Shown piece by piece: positions 1-9,034 of a stretch of DNA of 64,000 nucleotides (position 1 is its first letter; every line of letters starts with the position of its first letter). Made by a program: the position numbers and the translations under genes. The notes under the pieces were generated by a model. The model was not told where the DNA came from. It was given only the letters and a program-made list of their open reading frames with translations, and did no database searches. The stretch covers positions 37,077-101,076 of the forward strand of contig DAOUFE010000044.1 of the NCBI GenBank assembly GCA_034430215.1, written 5' to 3'. This stretch comes from UBA4782 sp034430215 (lineage in GTDB: Bacteria; Chloroflexota; Anaerolineae; Anaerolineales; Anaerolineaceae).

Positions 1-450
1 GATGGGCAAAACTTGATTAAAAATTGCCTTTTCGCCACCCACTACGATCCATAAGCCTGCATCACGGGATTCTCCTTTACTCCCAAAAACTGGTGCATCC
101 AAAAAGTGGGCACCTTTTTCCTGGCAGGCAGCAGCCTCACGCAGAGATGTTTTTGGCATGCAGGTTGTCAGGTCGATGACGATCTGACCTGCTTTCAGAC
201 CTTTGCTAATGCCATTGGTGCCAAAGAAAACATCCTCAATCCCTTTATCGTCATTTACCATGATCATGATTACATCTGCACCTTCAATGGCCTCAAGGGG
301 GGTAGCAGCAAACCTGGCACCTTCAGCGATCAATAATGTTGCTTTGGATGCAGTACGGTTATAAACGGTAAGCGGGTATTCTGCCTTTAAAAGGTTTGCA
401 GCAATGTTGTGACCCATAATACCAAGACCGAGAAAAGCAATTTTTTCCAT
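1..450 (-). CDS. 3-hydroxyisobutyrate dehydrogenase-family reductase, N-terminal part
   Basis: Open reading frame running off the left edge; about 150 residues are visible. The start is the ATG at 448-450 on the minus strand. The protein opens with the Rossmann motif GLGIMG, followed by VYNRTASK and the substrate-binding stretch DAPVFGSK, all characteristic of the beta-hydroxyacid dehydrogenase family (3-hydroxyisobutyrate, tartronate semialdehyde and related reductases). These use NAD(P)H to interconvert a beta-hydroxy acid and its semialdehyde in the cytoplasm. The C-terminal helical domain that would help name the substrate lies outside the window, so the specific reaction cannot be given. 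Confidence 0.85.
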   Translation of the reverse strand, partial: MEKIAFLGLGIMGHNIAANLLKAEYPLTVYNRTASKATLLIAEGARFAATPLEAIEGADVIMIMVNDDKGIEDVFFGTNGISKGLKAGQIVIDLTTCMPKTSLREAAACQEKGAHFLDAPVFGSKGESRDAGLWIVVGGEKAIFNQVLPI

Positions 451-614
451 TCGATTCACCTGTATATAGGAATAAAAGACCTGGATGGAATGACTTCGTC
501 CCATCATTTGCACGTTTCTCATTTTAATATAGAAGTGGCGATTCACTCAAGAGAGAAAAATTTTACCTAAACCAAGAAATATTTGGAGAAAAAACTTCGG
601 TAATTATTCTTTTG

Positions 615-2175
615 TTTCTTTGCTGTTATAGGCGTGATGCACTCCTTGATTTTTACCATCGAGCATGGCATGCTGCATTTCTTCAATTATCGCAGTTCCA
701 TGCCGGTATTGGAAAGACCGCATGTCACGCAGGTGAAAGAAGGCTATCCGATTTTCGTTTTCTTTCAGGACATAAGTGGGGTCTTAGACGAATTTTCGTT
801 CTACTTTGAGGATTTCACTGCCATGTTTTACAATATCGGCTGCCGTCCAACTGGTACCTAAAATGCCATTTACTTCTTCGATCATCTTCGATCACCCCTT
901 CCAAATCGCTGGCAATATCCAAGATAGAAAAAGCAATGAAAAGGCAATGACCGCTGGAATTAATAAATGCTGTGGTTGCCTGGAATGCGCGACTGAGAGC
1001 TGCTTTTCCTTCGGGTGAAAGGGGATCTTGTTTGTCGCTTGTGAACAATATCGACTGCACATTTCCTATCAGCAAAGGGCAACACACCCGCTTCCATTGC
1101 GACTGCCAGGGTGTCACCTGTTTCAATCGTATCCAGACCATAAGCATCACATAGTTGTAACAACTTTGCAATTACATCAAGGTCATCAAGACCATAATTG
1201 GCACCCAAAGCCCAATCAAGTTCATCTTTAATGCAAGAGGTAATTTCTTTTTTATTTTGCCCATACCAGGTATTGGAACATTTTAATAATGCAACCTGGA
1301 CTGCATGGATGATTGTAAATTTCGTCTCATATCTGTTGTTTATTATTTTCAAAAATTACTTAACTTATAATTTTTGCATCTCCCTTGAATTGTCCACTCG
1401 AGGAATTTCAGGTAAGCAATCGACCTGCTTCATTCAAGATGTTTATGAGCACGGCAGTGCCTAAGGAATTTAAAGCCCCTTTGGGTTTGGTAATTTCATG
1501 CGTCTGAAGTGCCTCATTCATTTTCACGCAGCCTGATTCGAACAAAGCTTAGTTAATGATAGTAACCCCGAAAGATTGCCGGTCATCCGGAATGATGAAT
1601 TTCAATCCTTTGCTAGCCATCACTGTGCCAAGCCCACCATGCCTATCATAACGACAGGGGCGTTGAGACATGTCATTAAAGACAATGTCTGAATTAGCAT
1701 AACCAAATTTACCTGCCACGCCAACACTACAAATTGAATGCGGTGATCTTGGAATTTTCATATATTCTGGGGAAAGTTCTGTATAGATCCTGCCCGGCAT
1801 ATTCAGAAGCATCAAACCAATCTACTTGTCACTTTCCCGTATTTTTATCCCAACAAATCAATGTCCCCCAATATTTTCCTTTCATCTCGGACTGACCTTC
1901 GATATTGAGCGCTCTTATCTGCATTTTTACTGAAAATGGTGCTCAACTGGTTCCAGCATTAGCCTCTTTGATACCTCCAGCTAGAAGAGATTTCGCATCA
2001 ATTGAAATATTGGAAGTAGTAGAAGCAGTAGTTCCTGTGGTAAAACCTGGTGCAAATACCAGTTTATTATTTGGTCCAAGAGGAAGGCAAGACGGAGGTA
2101 CTTCATCAGTTATGAGATTCGATGTCAACCCACATCCCGCCAGTTTTCCGAATTTTTATGGTGCTTCGGCAAAAC
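615..2175 (-). pseudogene. Decayed aldehyde:ferredoxin oxidoreductase
   Basis: Pieces of one tungsten-type aldehyde oxidoreductase lie in order along the minus strand, in different frames and interrupted by stops. Near 2150-1945 the N-terminal signature DEVPPSCLPLGPNNKLVF is followed by a TGTTAS segment. Near 1815-1560 comes a degraded pterin-domain segment ending HGGLGTVMASKGLKFI. Near 1255-1080 the domain 2/3 signature GLDDLD...LCDAYGLDTIETGD is visible. Near 870-780 the C-terminal signature VKHGSEILKVERKF remains. The usual length is about 600-660 residues, so internal sequence is also missing. The open frames on either strand here are fragments of this gene or its antisense. An intact family member sits at the other end of the window (59941-61929). 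Confidence 0.75.
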
Positions 2176-2311
2176 TGGCTCGTTAGGTCTTTCATATTTA
2201 TACGTAGAAGCCACACATGCACACCTTTCGAAAGCTAATGAATGGCATAACCTGATGATTTAAAACAAAGAATTCTTTTAAAATCCTTCCGTAATACAAG
2301 GAATAAATACA

Positions 2312-2351
2312 AAGGAAATTTTCTCCGTGATAAAACGGAGAAAATTTCCTT
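2312..2351. terminator. Long perfect hairpin in a gene-free stretch
   Basis: A 16-bp perfect inverted repeat (AAGGAAATTTTCTCCG and its complement) flanks an 8-base loop. It lies in the roughly 390-base gene-free stretch between the decayed oxidoreductase and the SRPBCC gene. There is no clean U-run outside the stem, so it could be a bidirectional terminator for the minus-strand SRPBCC transcript or a remnant of mobile DNA. I see nothing else in 2176-2566. Confidence 0.4.
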
Positions 2352-2566
2352 AACGCACCGGCGGGCATAGAAATTACTTGCTATACCGTATCGTTCACAT
2401 TTCCCTGAGGGATGATGTGTATCAGAGGTACTTCAAATTGGTTGGAATGTGGAATAATGAGATTGTGAAGTAGAACGAAATCATAGTGGTATATGCTAAA
2501 TGTTAAGTCAACTATTTACGTTGAGAATGAAAGGATATTTAGTAGCAAGAAAATGCATCATCATTC

Positions 2567-3010
2567 TCAATCATTCTCTCCTTCCTCCATGCGAGTTTTT
2601 AAATTCGATAGCAGGATTTCAGCTTCTTTTTCGTTCATTTTGACTATGATTGATTCTGCCAATTTATTGACCAGAGGTACTGGCACTGTATATTCAATAT
2701 CCACGGTGATTTTGGTATCTTCTCCCACTTTCTCATACAGCCATTCAAACTTGCTGGGGATACCACTTCTATTTGTCACCTGAACAAATTGGTTGGTCTT
2801 CACTTCTGTTGCTTCGCCCCAACCAGAGAATTTTAATCCGCCCATTTTGTATACCCAATCAAAACGATGCCATCCATCAGGTTTCATTTCCACTTTGTGA
2901 ACTTCGACCATACTGGGCCAGATTTCGAGTAGATTGTTGGGATTGGTCATGAATTTGTATACTTTTTCCACCGGAGCTTGAATGGTAATGGATTTATGGA
3001 TCTTGTTCAT
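2567..3010 (-). CDS. SRPBCC-family protein (CoxG/polyketide cyclase-like)
   Basis: 147 residues. The opening HKSITIQAPVEKVYKFMTNPNNLLEIWPSM is the typical first strand and helix of the START/SRPBCC fold, which forms a deep hydrophobic pocket for lipids or small molecules. The C-terminal helix (residues about 115-140) is also typical. There is no signal peptide, so it should be cytoplasmic. The gene stands alone, reads away from the DeoR gene at 3288 and has no pathway neighbour. The ligand is not predictable. The 277 bases upstream (3011-3287) form a divergent promoter region in which I can name no specific site. Confidence 0.75.
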   Translation of the reverse strand: MNKIHKSITIQAPVEKVYKFMTNPNNLLEIWPSMVEVHKVEMKPDGWHRFDWVYKMGGLKFSGWGEATEVKTNQFVQVTNRSGIPSKFEWLYEKVGEDTKITVDIEYTVPVPLVNKLAESIIVKMNEKEAEILLSNLKTRMEEGEND

Positions 3011-3287
3011 AATATCCTCTTTTCTTTAAATATTGGTACTCTATTTGGTTATTTAAAGATAACAACTCCATTACTATGGAGTCGTGTAGGATTGGAATGC
3101 TGTTGAAATATTCTTATGGATGTTCAAACGACCTGCGAGTAGTTCTTCAAATAAATATTAGCACACGTCATTAGGGGATTCAATAAGTAACCTGTTGGAA
3201 GATTGTGTTTATGGCGGATTGACAGATGGGAAAGTTCCATCTATAATGCACAAATAAGAACAATATAGAACATAAAAATGTTTTTAA

Positions 3288-4064
3288 ATGACACATAATA
3301 TGTTAACCGAAGAAAGACGCGCTGCAATATTGAACGAACTGCACCTGAAAGGATTCATCCAGGTAAGTGCACTGGCGCAACAATTGGGAGTAAATCCAAT
3401 TACCATCCGCAGAGATTTACTTAATCTGGAGGAGCAAGGAAGATGTGTTCGAACCCGTGGCGGTGCAATTCAGGTAGGTGAGGGCGCTGTACCGGAATTG
3501 CCCTATGAAATCAAAGCCAGGCAGCATGTTGAAGAAAAGCTACGAATTTCTCGGGCGGCTATGAAGTTTGTTGATGACGGCGATATCATCATCCTTGATT
3601 CCGGTTCGACCATGTATAAATTAGCAGAACAATTGGTAACACAGCACCGGCTCACCGTTGTAACCAATGATATAAAAATTGCCTGTTTGTTGGCGGTTAA
3701 TCCCTCGATCACGATGATCTGTAGTGGTGGAACCGCAAGAGCTAACGTGTATACTCTGCTAGGTTCACAAACAGAGCAATTCTTACGTAATATCCGGGTT
3801 AAGAAAACTTTCCTGGCCGCTGACGCAATCCATACAGACGGGACTATTTCAAATGTCAACATGGAAGAAATAGCAATCAAGCAGGCAATGATCGCTGCAG
3901 CAGGGGAGGTGATTTTGTTGGCTGATTCGTCAAAATTTCTTAAAACAGGTTTTGCTAATGTGTGTGATCTCAAAAAAATCGATCTTGTCATTACAGATGT
4001 GGGTTTAACTCCAGATTGGCAAATCCGATTGAAAGAATGGCAGGTAAAAACCGAGCTGGTTTAA
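3288..4064 (+). CDS. DeoR-family transcriptional regulator
   Basis: 258 residues. The N-terminal DeoR helix-turn-helix is clear (TEERRAAILNELHLKGFIQVSALAQQLGVNPITIRRDLLNLEEQG), followed by the DeoR sugar-phosphate sensor domain (DDGDIIILDSGSTMYKLAEQL, later VCDLKKIDLVITD). Members usually repress carbohydrate or nucleoside genes and respond to a phosphorylated sugar. It is followed after 54 bases by a BtpA/SgcQ-family barrel on the same strand, its likely target or partner. No good Shine-Dalgarno is visible; the ATG at 3300 is an equally good start. Confidence 0.85.
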   Translation: MTHNMLTEERRAAILNELHLKGFIQVSALAQQLGVNPITIRRDLLNLEEQGRCVRTRGGAIQVGEGAVPELPYEIKARQHVEEKLRISRAAMKFVDDGDIIILDSGSTMYKLAEQLVTQHRLTVVTNDIKIACLLAVNPSITMICSGGTARANVYTLLGSQTEQFLRNIRVKKTFLAADAIHTDGTISNVNMEEIAIKQAMIAAAGEVILLADSSKFLKTGFANVCDLKKIDLVITDVGLTPDWQIRLKEWQVKTELV

Positions 4065-4118
4065 GAGGTAAGTATTTCGACGTTAAATATATTTAATTAT
4101 GATTTGAAGGAGTTAGAA

Positions 4119-4928
4119 ATGAGTTACTGGACAAAAGAGGTATTTGGAACGGATAAACCTATTATTGCAATGTGTCACATGCAGGCTATGCCTGGTGATC
4201 CGGGGTATGATAAAGTTGGCGGAATGAAGAAAATACTGGAAGCTGCCCGGCATGATCTGTTGGCTTTACAGGAAGGTGAAGTGGATGCTGTGATGTTCTC
4301 GAATGAATTCAGCCTGCCTTATCTGACTTCCGTAAAAACTGAGACGGTAGCGGCTATGGCACGTGTTATTGGTGAGTTAATGCCCGAGATCAGCATCCCC
4401 TTTGGTGTGAATGTTTTGTGGGATCCAAAGCAATCCTTAAGCCTGGCAGTGGCAACAGGAGCAAAATTCATTCGTGAGATCATCACGGGAGTGTATGCCA
4501 GCGATTTTGGTTTATGGAATACCAATGTGGGTGAGACGGTCCGTCATCAGTATGCGATTGGCGCGGAAAACGTGAAATTGCTGTATAACATTGTTCCAGA
4601 AGCAGCCCGTTACCTGGCTGATCGTGATATTGTCAGCATTGCACGCAGCACCGTGTTTAATAATAAGCCCGATGCTCTGTGTGTTTCAGGGTTGACTGCC
4701 GGCACTGAAACTGATTCGCAGATTTTGCAGAAAGTGAAGAATGCAGTTCCCAACACTGTTGTTTTTGCCAACACCGGTGTACGATTGGAAAATGTTGAGA
4801 ATCAATTGAGCATTGCAGACGGAGCAGTGGTAGGCACAACTTTCAAGAAGGATGGTATTTTCGAAAACGCTGTGGATGTTGCCCGTGTGAAGAAGTTCAT
4901 GGATAAAGTTAAATCTTTCCGAAAGTAA
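4119..4928 (+). CDS. BtpA/SgcQ-family TIM-barrel protein
   Basis: 269 residues from the ATG at 4119, chosen because AAGGAG lies 6 bases upstream; an in-frame TTG at 4104 is less likely. The protein begins WTKEVFGTDKPIIAMCHMQAMPGDPGY and carries FGVNVLWDPKQSLSLAVATGAKFIRE and NTGVRLENVENQLSIADGAVVGTTFKKDG, the pattern of the BtpA family. BtpA is known for photosystem I biogenesis in cyanobacteria, but most relatives, such as SgcQ, sit in sugar gene clusters with unproven activity. Pairing with a DeoR regulator suggests a carbohydrate or nucleoside role. No transporter or kinase is adjacent. Confidence 0.8.
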   Translation: MSYWTKEVFGTDKPIIAMCHMQAMPGDPGYDKVGGMKKILEAARHDLLALQEGEVDAVMFSNEFSLPYLTSVKTETVAAMARVIGELMPEISIPFGVNVLWDPKQSLSLAVATGAKFIREIITGVYASDFGLWNTNVGETVRHQYAIGAENVKLLYNIVPEAARYLADRDIVSIARSTVFNNKPDALCVSGLTAGTETDSQILQKVKNAVPNTVVFANTGVRLENVENQLSIADGAVVGTTFKKDGIFENAVDVARVKKFMDKVKSFRK

Positions 4929-4954
4929 GGAAAATATAGCGATTACAGGCAAAT

Positions 4955-4990
4955 ACTCCCGAAATCTTTTAGATTTCGGGAGTCTGGTTA
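4955..4990 (+). terminator. Hairpin terminator after the BtpA-family gene
   Basis: A 13-bp inverted repeat (ACTCCCGAAATCT and complement) at 4955-4983 with a 3-base loop, 26 bases after the stop codon. The U-run is poor (TCTGGTT). It lies between convergent genes and may also serve pheT on the minus strand. Confidence 0.6.
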
Positions 4991-5021
4991 ACTGTCAATA
5001 ATAAAACAAACCAACTGTTGG

Positions 5022-7553
5022 TTAGCTTCTTATTTTTGCATTCAACTCGTGCTCAAGACGCCGGATAATCCGTTGGCGTATTTGGGTTGCATCTTTATCC
5101 GTGAGAGTACGATCTGCAGCCTGGTAAGTGAGAGAATATGCCAGGCTTTTCTTGCCTGCTCCTATTTGCTCACCACGAAAAACATCAAATAATCTGACGC
5201 CCTTCAGCAGGTTTCCGCCACCTAGTGTGATCGTTTCTGCTACTTTAACCGCAGGTATTTCTTCATCTACGATGATGGCTAAGTCTTCCAGCACAGGGGG
5301 ATGAGAAGGCACCGCTTCGGTTTCATACCTTTCCGGAACATGTTGCATGACTGCATCAAGTTGCAGTTCCGCTGCTAATACCGGTGCAGCACTGAGATCA
5401 TAGTTTTGTTTAACTAAAGGATGCAGTTCGCCAAGAATTCCTAATTCTTGATCATCTTTCAAGATCAAAGCACATTTCCCGGGATGGTAGGGCATTCGCT
5501 CAATCGGCTGGTACACAATGCCTTCCATGTGGAGATTGTCGAGAAGAGATTCGATGATGCCTTTCAGATCATAGAAATCCATATTCTTACCGCCGGGTCG
5601 ATCCCAGGCAGGTTCCTGTTGTAAGCCGGTAATTGCAATGGATAATCTTGTCTGTTCCAAAGGTAATTGTTGATCCGGCTGCGGGAGAAATACTTGACCA
5701 ATCTCAAAAAATGCCAACCTTTGAGATAACCGGGCATTTTTCTCCATTACTTCGAGCATGGCTGCCATCTGGTTTCGCCGCATCACCACGCGATCAGGAG
5801 AAATGGGATTCTGTAGTCGCACATATTCCTGATCTTCGGGTTTTGATCCGGCAGGAAGAATGCGAGCTTCACGCTCAGGAGAAGTAAAACGATAGGTAAT
5901 GATCTCCTGTAACCCAGACTCGACGAGATGGTCGCGTATTGTATCTTCGAGTCGAAGCGTACGGTCACTGAAGGCTGGAGGAATTTCACCCCGTAAACCG
6001 GTTACCGGGAAGTTATCATACCCGTATAACCGGGCAATCTCTTCCATCAAGTCTGCTTCGCCAACCACACCGGCTCCAATATCTGTCCGATGAGATGGAG
6101 ATTGAACAATAACAGTGTCACCCTTTACCTCACAGCCAAACTCAAGGCGTGTAAGAAGGTCAGCAATTTGTGTTGGGGTAAGATCAATGCCCAGCAGGCG
6201 TTTGACTGAACCTGTCGATATAGTGATCTGGGGATCAATATAGGGTTGTGGATATGAATCCACGACACCTTTCGCTATTTCTCCACCCCCCCAGGCAGCC
6301 ATACGCTGCAACCCTAGCAACACGCCATCCATGGCTAAAGCAGGGTGCACACCTCGTGAAAAGCGATATGCAGCTTCGGAAGGCAGCTTTTGTGCAGTCA
6401 CTGTCCGGCGGATATTCACAAAATTCCAGGATGCACCTTCCAGCAGAACGTTTCGTGTGTTTTCCGTTACTTCACTTTCCATACCACCCATTACGCCCGC
6501 CAGAGATAGCGAACCAGCAGTGTCTGCAACCATGATTGTGAAAGAAGAGAGTGTTCGGTCTACTCCGTCCAGAGTGGTGAGCTTTTCGCCTTCTTCAGCA
6601 GGTCGGGTGATGATCGTTGGGGTTTTCCCATTGGCACGTTTAACCAGTATGTCATAATCAAATGCATGCAGCGGTTCGCCTAATTCCAGCATGACATAGT
6701 TTGTTGCGTCAACAATGCTATTAATGGGTCGCATACCAGCCAATCGCAATCGGCGCTGCACCCAATATAGGCTGGGATTGGGCTTGACACCTCTAATCAA
6801 ACCAACCACAAACCGGGGATTCAAGATTGGATTGGTAATGTTGATCTGGACTTTTCCCTCGATGCTTTCTCCTGTAGCTACAATCGGACGCTGGGGCATT
6901 TTCAAAGGTTTTCCCGTGATGGCTGCAACTTCTCTTGCTATACCAATCACGCAAGAGTTCCGAACCATGTTTGGCAGAATGGATATTTCCAGCACTGCAT
7001 CTCCCATGTAATCTACCAGGGGCATACCAGTGGGTGCGTCGTCATCTAGAAGAATGATTCCCTCATGCTCATCAGAGATTCCCAGCTCTTTTTCAGAGCA
7101 AACCATCGAGAATGATTCAACCCCTCGAATCTTTGTTCTCTTTAGTGTGGTCACAACTTGCCCTGATTGATGCCCGTCGTATAATTTAGCACCTTCTCGC
7201 GCATAAGCAACCTTGATGGGTTTTTCCAGGGGACCGGTGCCTTTATACGGATAAAGGTTGGGGGCGCCAGTCAAAATGATCAATTCGCCATTTCCATCAT
7301 CCAATTTACATAAGACCAGCCGATCGGCATTAGGATGAGGCATAACCTCATTGATCTGCGCAACAACAAATTTATCCCGTTCCCAGGTGAGTCCACTATA
7401 TTTGAACTCTAGATGTTCCTCTGCAGGCATGGGCAAGCCAACCAGCGTGATCTCTTCCACTTCAAGACCTGCCATGGTGAGCGAGCGGGCAAGCTGCTCC
7501 AAAGACAAGTCTATATCAACATATTCTTTCAACCAACTTAGCGGTAATTTCAT
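5022..7553 (-). CDS. pheT: Phenylalanine--tRNA ligase beta subunit
   Basis: 843 residues, a usual full length. It starts MKLPLSWLKEYVDIDLSLEQLARSLTMAGLEVEEI, followed by the tRNA-binding EMAP-like domain (about residues 60-190), the B3/B4 editing region, the B5 domain and the catalytic-like core. The C-terminal anticodon-binding FDX-ACB domain ends with SLTYQAADRTLTDKDATQIRQRII. With PheS it forms the alpha2beta2 enzyme that charges tRNA-Phe, and it supplies the editing site for mischarged tyrosine. It lies 47 bases after pheS and is presumably co-transcribed under the T-box upstream of pheS. Confidence 0.97.
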   Translation of the reverse strand: MKLPLSWLKEYVDIDLSLEQLARSLTMAGLEVEEITLVGLPMPAEEHLEFKYSGLTWERDKFVVAQINEVMPHPNADRLVLCKLDDGNGELIILTGAPNLYPYKGTGPLEKPIKVAYAREGAKLYDGHQSGQVVTTLKRTKIRGVESFSMVCSEKELGISDEHEGIILLDDDAPTGMPLVDYMGDAVLEISILPNMVRNSCVIGIAREVAAITGKPLKMPQRPIVATGESIEGKVQINITNPILNPRFVVGLIRGVKPNPSLYWVQRRLRLAGMRPINSIVDATNYVMLELGEPLHAFDYDILVKRANGKTPTIITRPAEEGEKLTTLDGVDRTLSSFTIMVADTAGSLSLAGVMGGMESEVTENTRNVLLEGASWNFVNIRRTVTAQKLPSEAAYRFSRGVHPALAMDGVLLGLQRMAAWGGGEIAKGVVDSYPQPYIDPQITISTGSVKRLLGIDLTPTQIADLLTRLEFGCEVKGDTVIVQSPSHRTDIGAGVVGEADLMEEIARLYGYDNFPVTGLRGEIPPAFSDRTLRLEDTIRDHLVESGLQEIITYRFTSPEREARILPAGSKPEDQEYVRLQNPISPDRVVMRRNQMAAMLEVMEKNARLSQRLAFFEIGQVFLPQPDQQLPLEQTRLSIAITGLQQEPAWDRPGGKNMDFYDLKGIIESLLDNLHMEGIVYQPIERMPYHPGKCALILKDDQELGILGELHPLVKQNYDLSAAPVLAAELQLDAVMQHVPERYETEAVPSHPPVLEDLAIIVDEEIPAVKVAETITLGGGNLLKGVRLFDVFRGEQIGAGKKSLAYSLTYQAADRTLTDKDATQIRQRIIRRLEHELNAKIRS

Positions 7554-7600
7554 AGCATACCTTCCTGATCAGCAATAGTTCGCATAGGTCAAACTGCCTT

Positions 7601-8644
7601 TTAGAACTGTTCTAAAAAGCGGATATCGTTACCCCAAAAATAGCGGATATCATCGATCTTGTGGCGCAACATGGAAATGCGTTCTGGACCCATACCTGCA
7701 GCAAATCCACTATAGACACGGGGATCGTAGCCACCATTTTTAAGTACGGTCGGGTGCATCATGCCGCAGCCCAATATTTCTAGCCAGCCAGCTCCTTTAC
7801 AGACACCACAACCTTTACCGCCACAAACGAAACATTCAATATCCAGCTCTCCGCTGGGTTCGGTAAATGGGAAGTAGGAAGGGCGTAAGCGGGTGCGAAC
7901 ATTCTCTCCAAACATCCGACGGGCGAACCTATCCAGTGTGCCTTTCAGATCACCAAAAGTAATGCCTTTATCCACTGCCACTACTTCTACCTGGGTGAAT
8001 TGGATCTCATGCCGGGCATCCATTTGCTCGTAGCGATAGCACATGCCGGGCAAAATAACGCGAATTGGTTCGGGGGTATGTTCGCGCATGGCGTGGATCT
8101 GACCTGGAGAGGTATGAGTACGCAGGATTACACCTGGTTTGGTGGTGTAATAGGTATCCCACATATCACGGGCAGGGTGGTAGGCGGGGATATTCAGTAG
8201 TTCGAAGTTGTATTCATCCGTTTCAACATCGCGGGCGCGATATGTCTGAAAGCCCATTTCTCCAAAGATGCGAAAAATCTCGCGCATTGTTTGGGTTTGT
8301 ACATGATAACGACCCCGTAATGGTATTCTGCCTGGTAGGGTGACATCCAGGCGTTCGGTCTGTAAAGTATGGTTTAGATCAGCTTGCTGAATGCTCTGCT
8401 GTCGCTGAGAAAAGGCTTCTTCCAATGCATTCTTCACTTGATTAGCTGCCTGACCTACTTTAGGACGGTCTTCTGGGGCATACTGACCAATTTTAGAAAA
8501 TACCTTCATCACAGGTGCAGATTTTCCTAAATATGCGATACGCCACTGCTGCAGGCTGGCTTCATCCTTTGCCTGCTGTAAAGCTGATAACGCAGCCTGC
8601 TGGATGCTCTCCATCTCTTGTTGAATACTGTTCTCTTCTGGCAT
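7601..8644 (-). CDS. pheS: Phenylalanine--tRNA ligase alpha subunit
   Basis: 347 residues from the ATG at 8642-8644, preceded by GGAGGAA; longer in-frame starts fall inside the T-box leader and are rejected. There is an N-terminal coiled-coil arm (residues about 1-90), then the class II synthetase core with motif 2 (PIRVILPGMCYRYEQMDARHEIQFTQVE) and motif 3 (GFAAGMGPERISMLRH). A Cys-rich insert (CFVCGGKGCGVCKGAGWLEILGCGM) could bind zinc, as in many PheS proteins. It catalyses ATP-dependent attachment of phenylalanine to tRNA-Phe together with PheT. Confidence 0.97.
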   Translation of the reverse strand: MPEENSIQQEMESIQQAALSALQQAKDEASLQQWRIAYLGKSAPVMKVFSKIGQYAPEDRPKVGQAANQVKNALEEAFSQRQQSIQQADLNHTLQTERLDVTLPGRIPLRGRYHVQTQTMREIFRIFGEMGFQTYRARDVETDEYNFELLNIPAYHPARDMWDTYYTTKPGVILRTHTSPGQIHAMREHTPEPIRVILPGMCYRYEQMDARHEIQFTQVEVVAVDKGITFGDLKGTLDRFARRMFGENVRTRLRPSYFPFTEPSGELDIECFVCGGKGCGVCKGAGWLEILGCGMMHPTVLKNGGYDPRVYSGFAAGMGPERISMLRHKIDDIRYFWGNDIRFLEQF

Positions 8645-8649
8645 TCTTC

Positions 8650-8932
8650 CTCCAAAAATAAAAATCATCCCATCCATGAAGGGACGGGATGACCGTGGTA
8701 CCACCCAACTTGGCTGGAATTTCCAGCCCACTCATGCTAACAGCATCTTGCGATTAGCTGCGCCAGTAACGCTGCGCCTGCGTCCCAAACTACTACCTTA
8801 CAGGGTTCACCTGAGAAGCTCGAGAGGGAACTTCATCTGACATCCATCGGGCGGGGGTTTCAGTCTATGCCCCAGCTTCCCTGTCGATCTCTTGTCAGAG
8901 TACTTTCCTCTGTCATCGCTTATTACAATCTA
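8650..8932 (-). promoter_or_regulatory. T-box riboswitch controlling pheST
   Basis: The minus-strand leader holds the T-box core GGTGGTACCACGG (8693-8705), which pairs with the tRNA acceptor end. Just downstream is an intrinsic terminator (stem CATCCCGTCC with its partner GGATGGGATG, about 8665-8691) ending in TTTTTATTTTT. Upstream, stem I shows AGAGGAAAGTACTCTG near the 5' end, matching the usual AGTA region. A UUC (Phe) triplet at 8828-8830 on the minus strand is the likely specifier. Uncharged tRNA-Phe should stabilise the antiterminator and switch on pheS-pheT. Confidence 0.93.
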
Positions 8933-8938
8933 TGGACT

Positions 8939-8967
8939 AATTATCGCTGAACACTCCGAATTGTCAA
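8939..8967 (-). promoter_or_regulatory. Sigma-70-type promoter of pheST
   Basis: The minus strand carries a perfect -35 TTGACA (8962-8967), a 17-base spacer and a -10 ATAATT (8939-8944), ending just before the T-box leader. Confidence 0.7.
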
Positions 8968-9034
8968 GTACAAAAGACGGAGACCTCTCTGGCAATTGCT
9001 CACCAGAGAAGGACTCAATATTTATTTAAATCTG

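Noticed and set aside
1905..2186. Plus-strand open frame of 93 codons
   Set aside because: It is antisense to the N-terminal remains of the aldehyde oxidoreductase pseudogene, whose minus-strand reading has clear family motifs.
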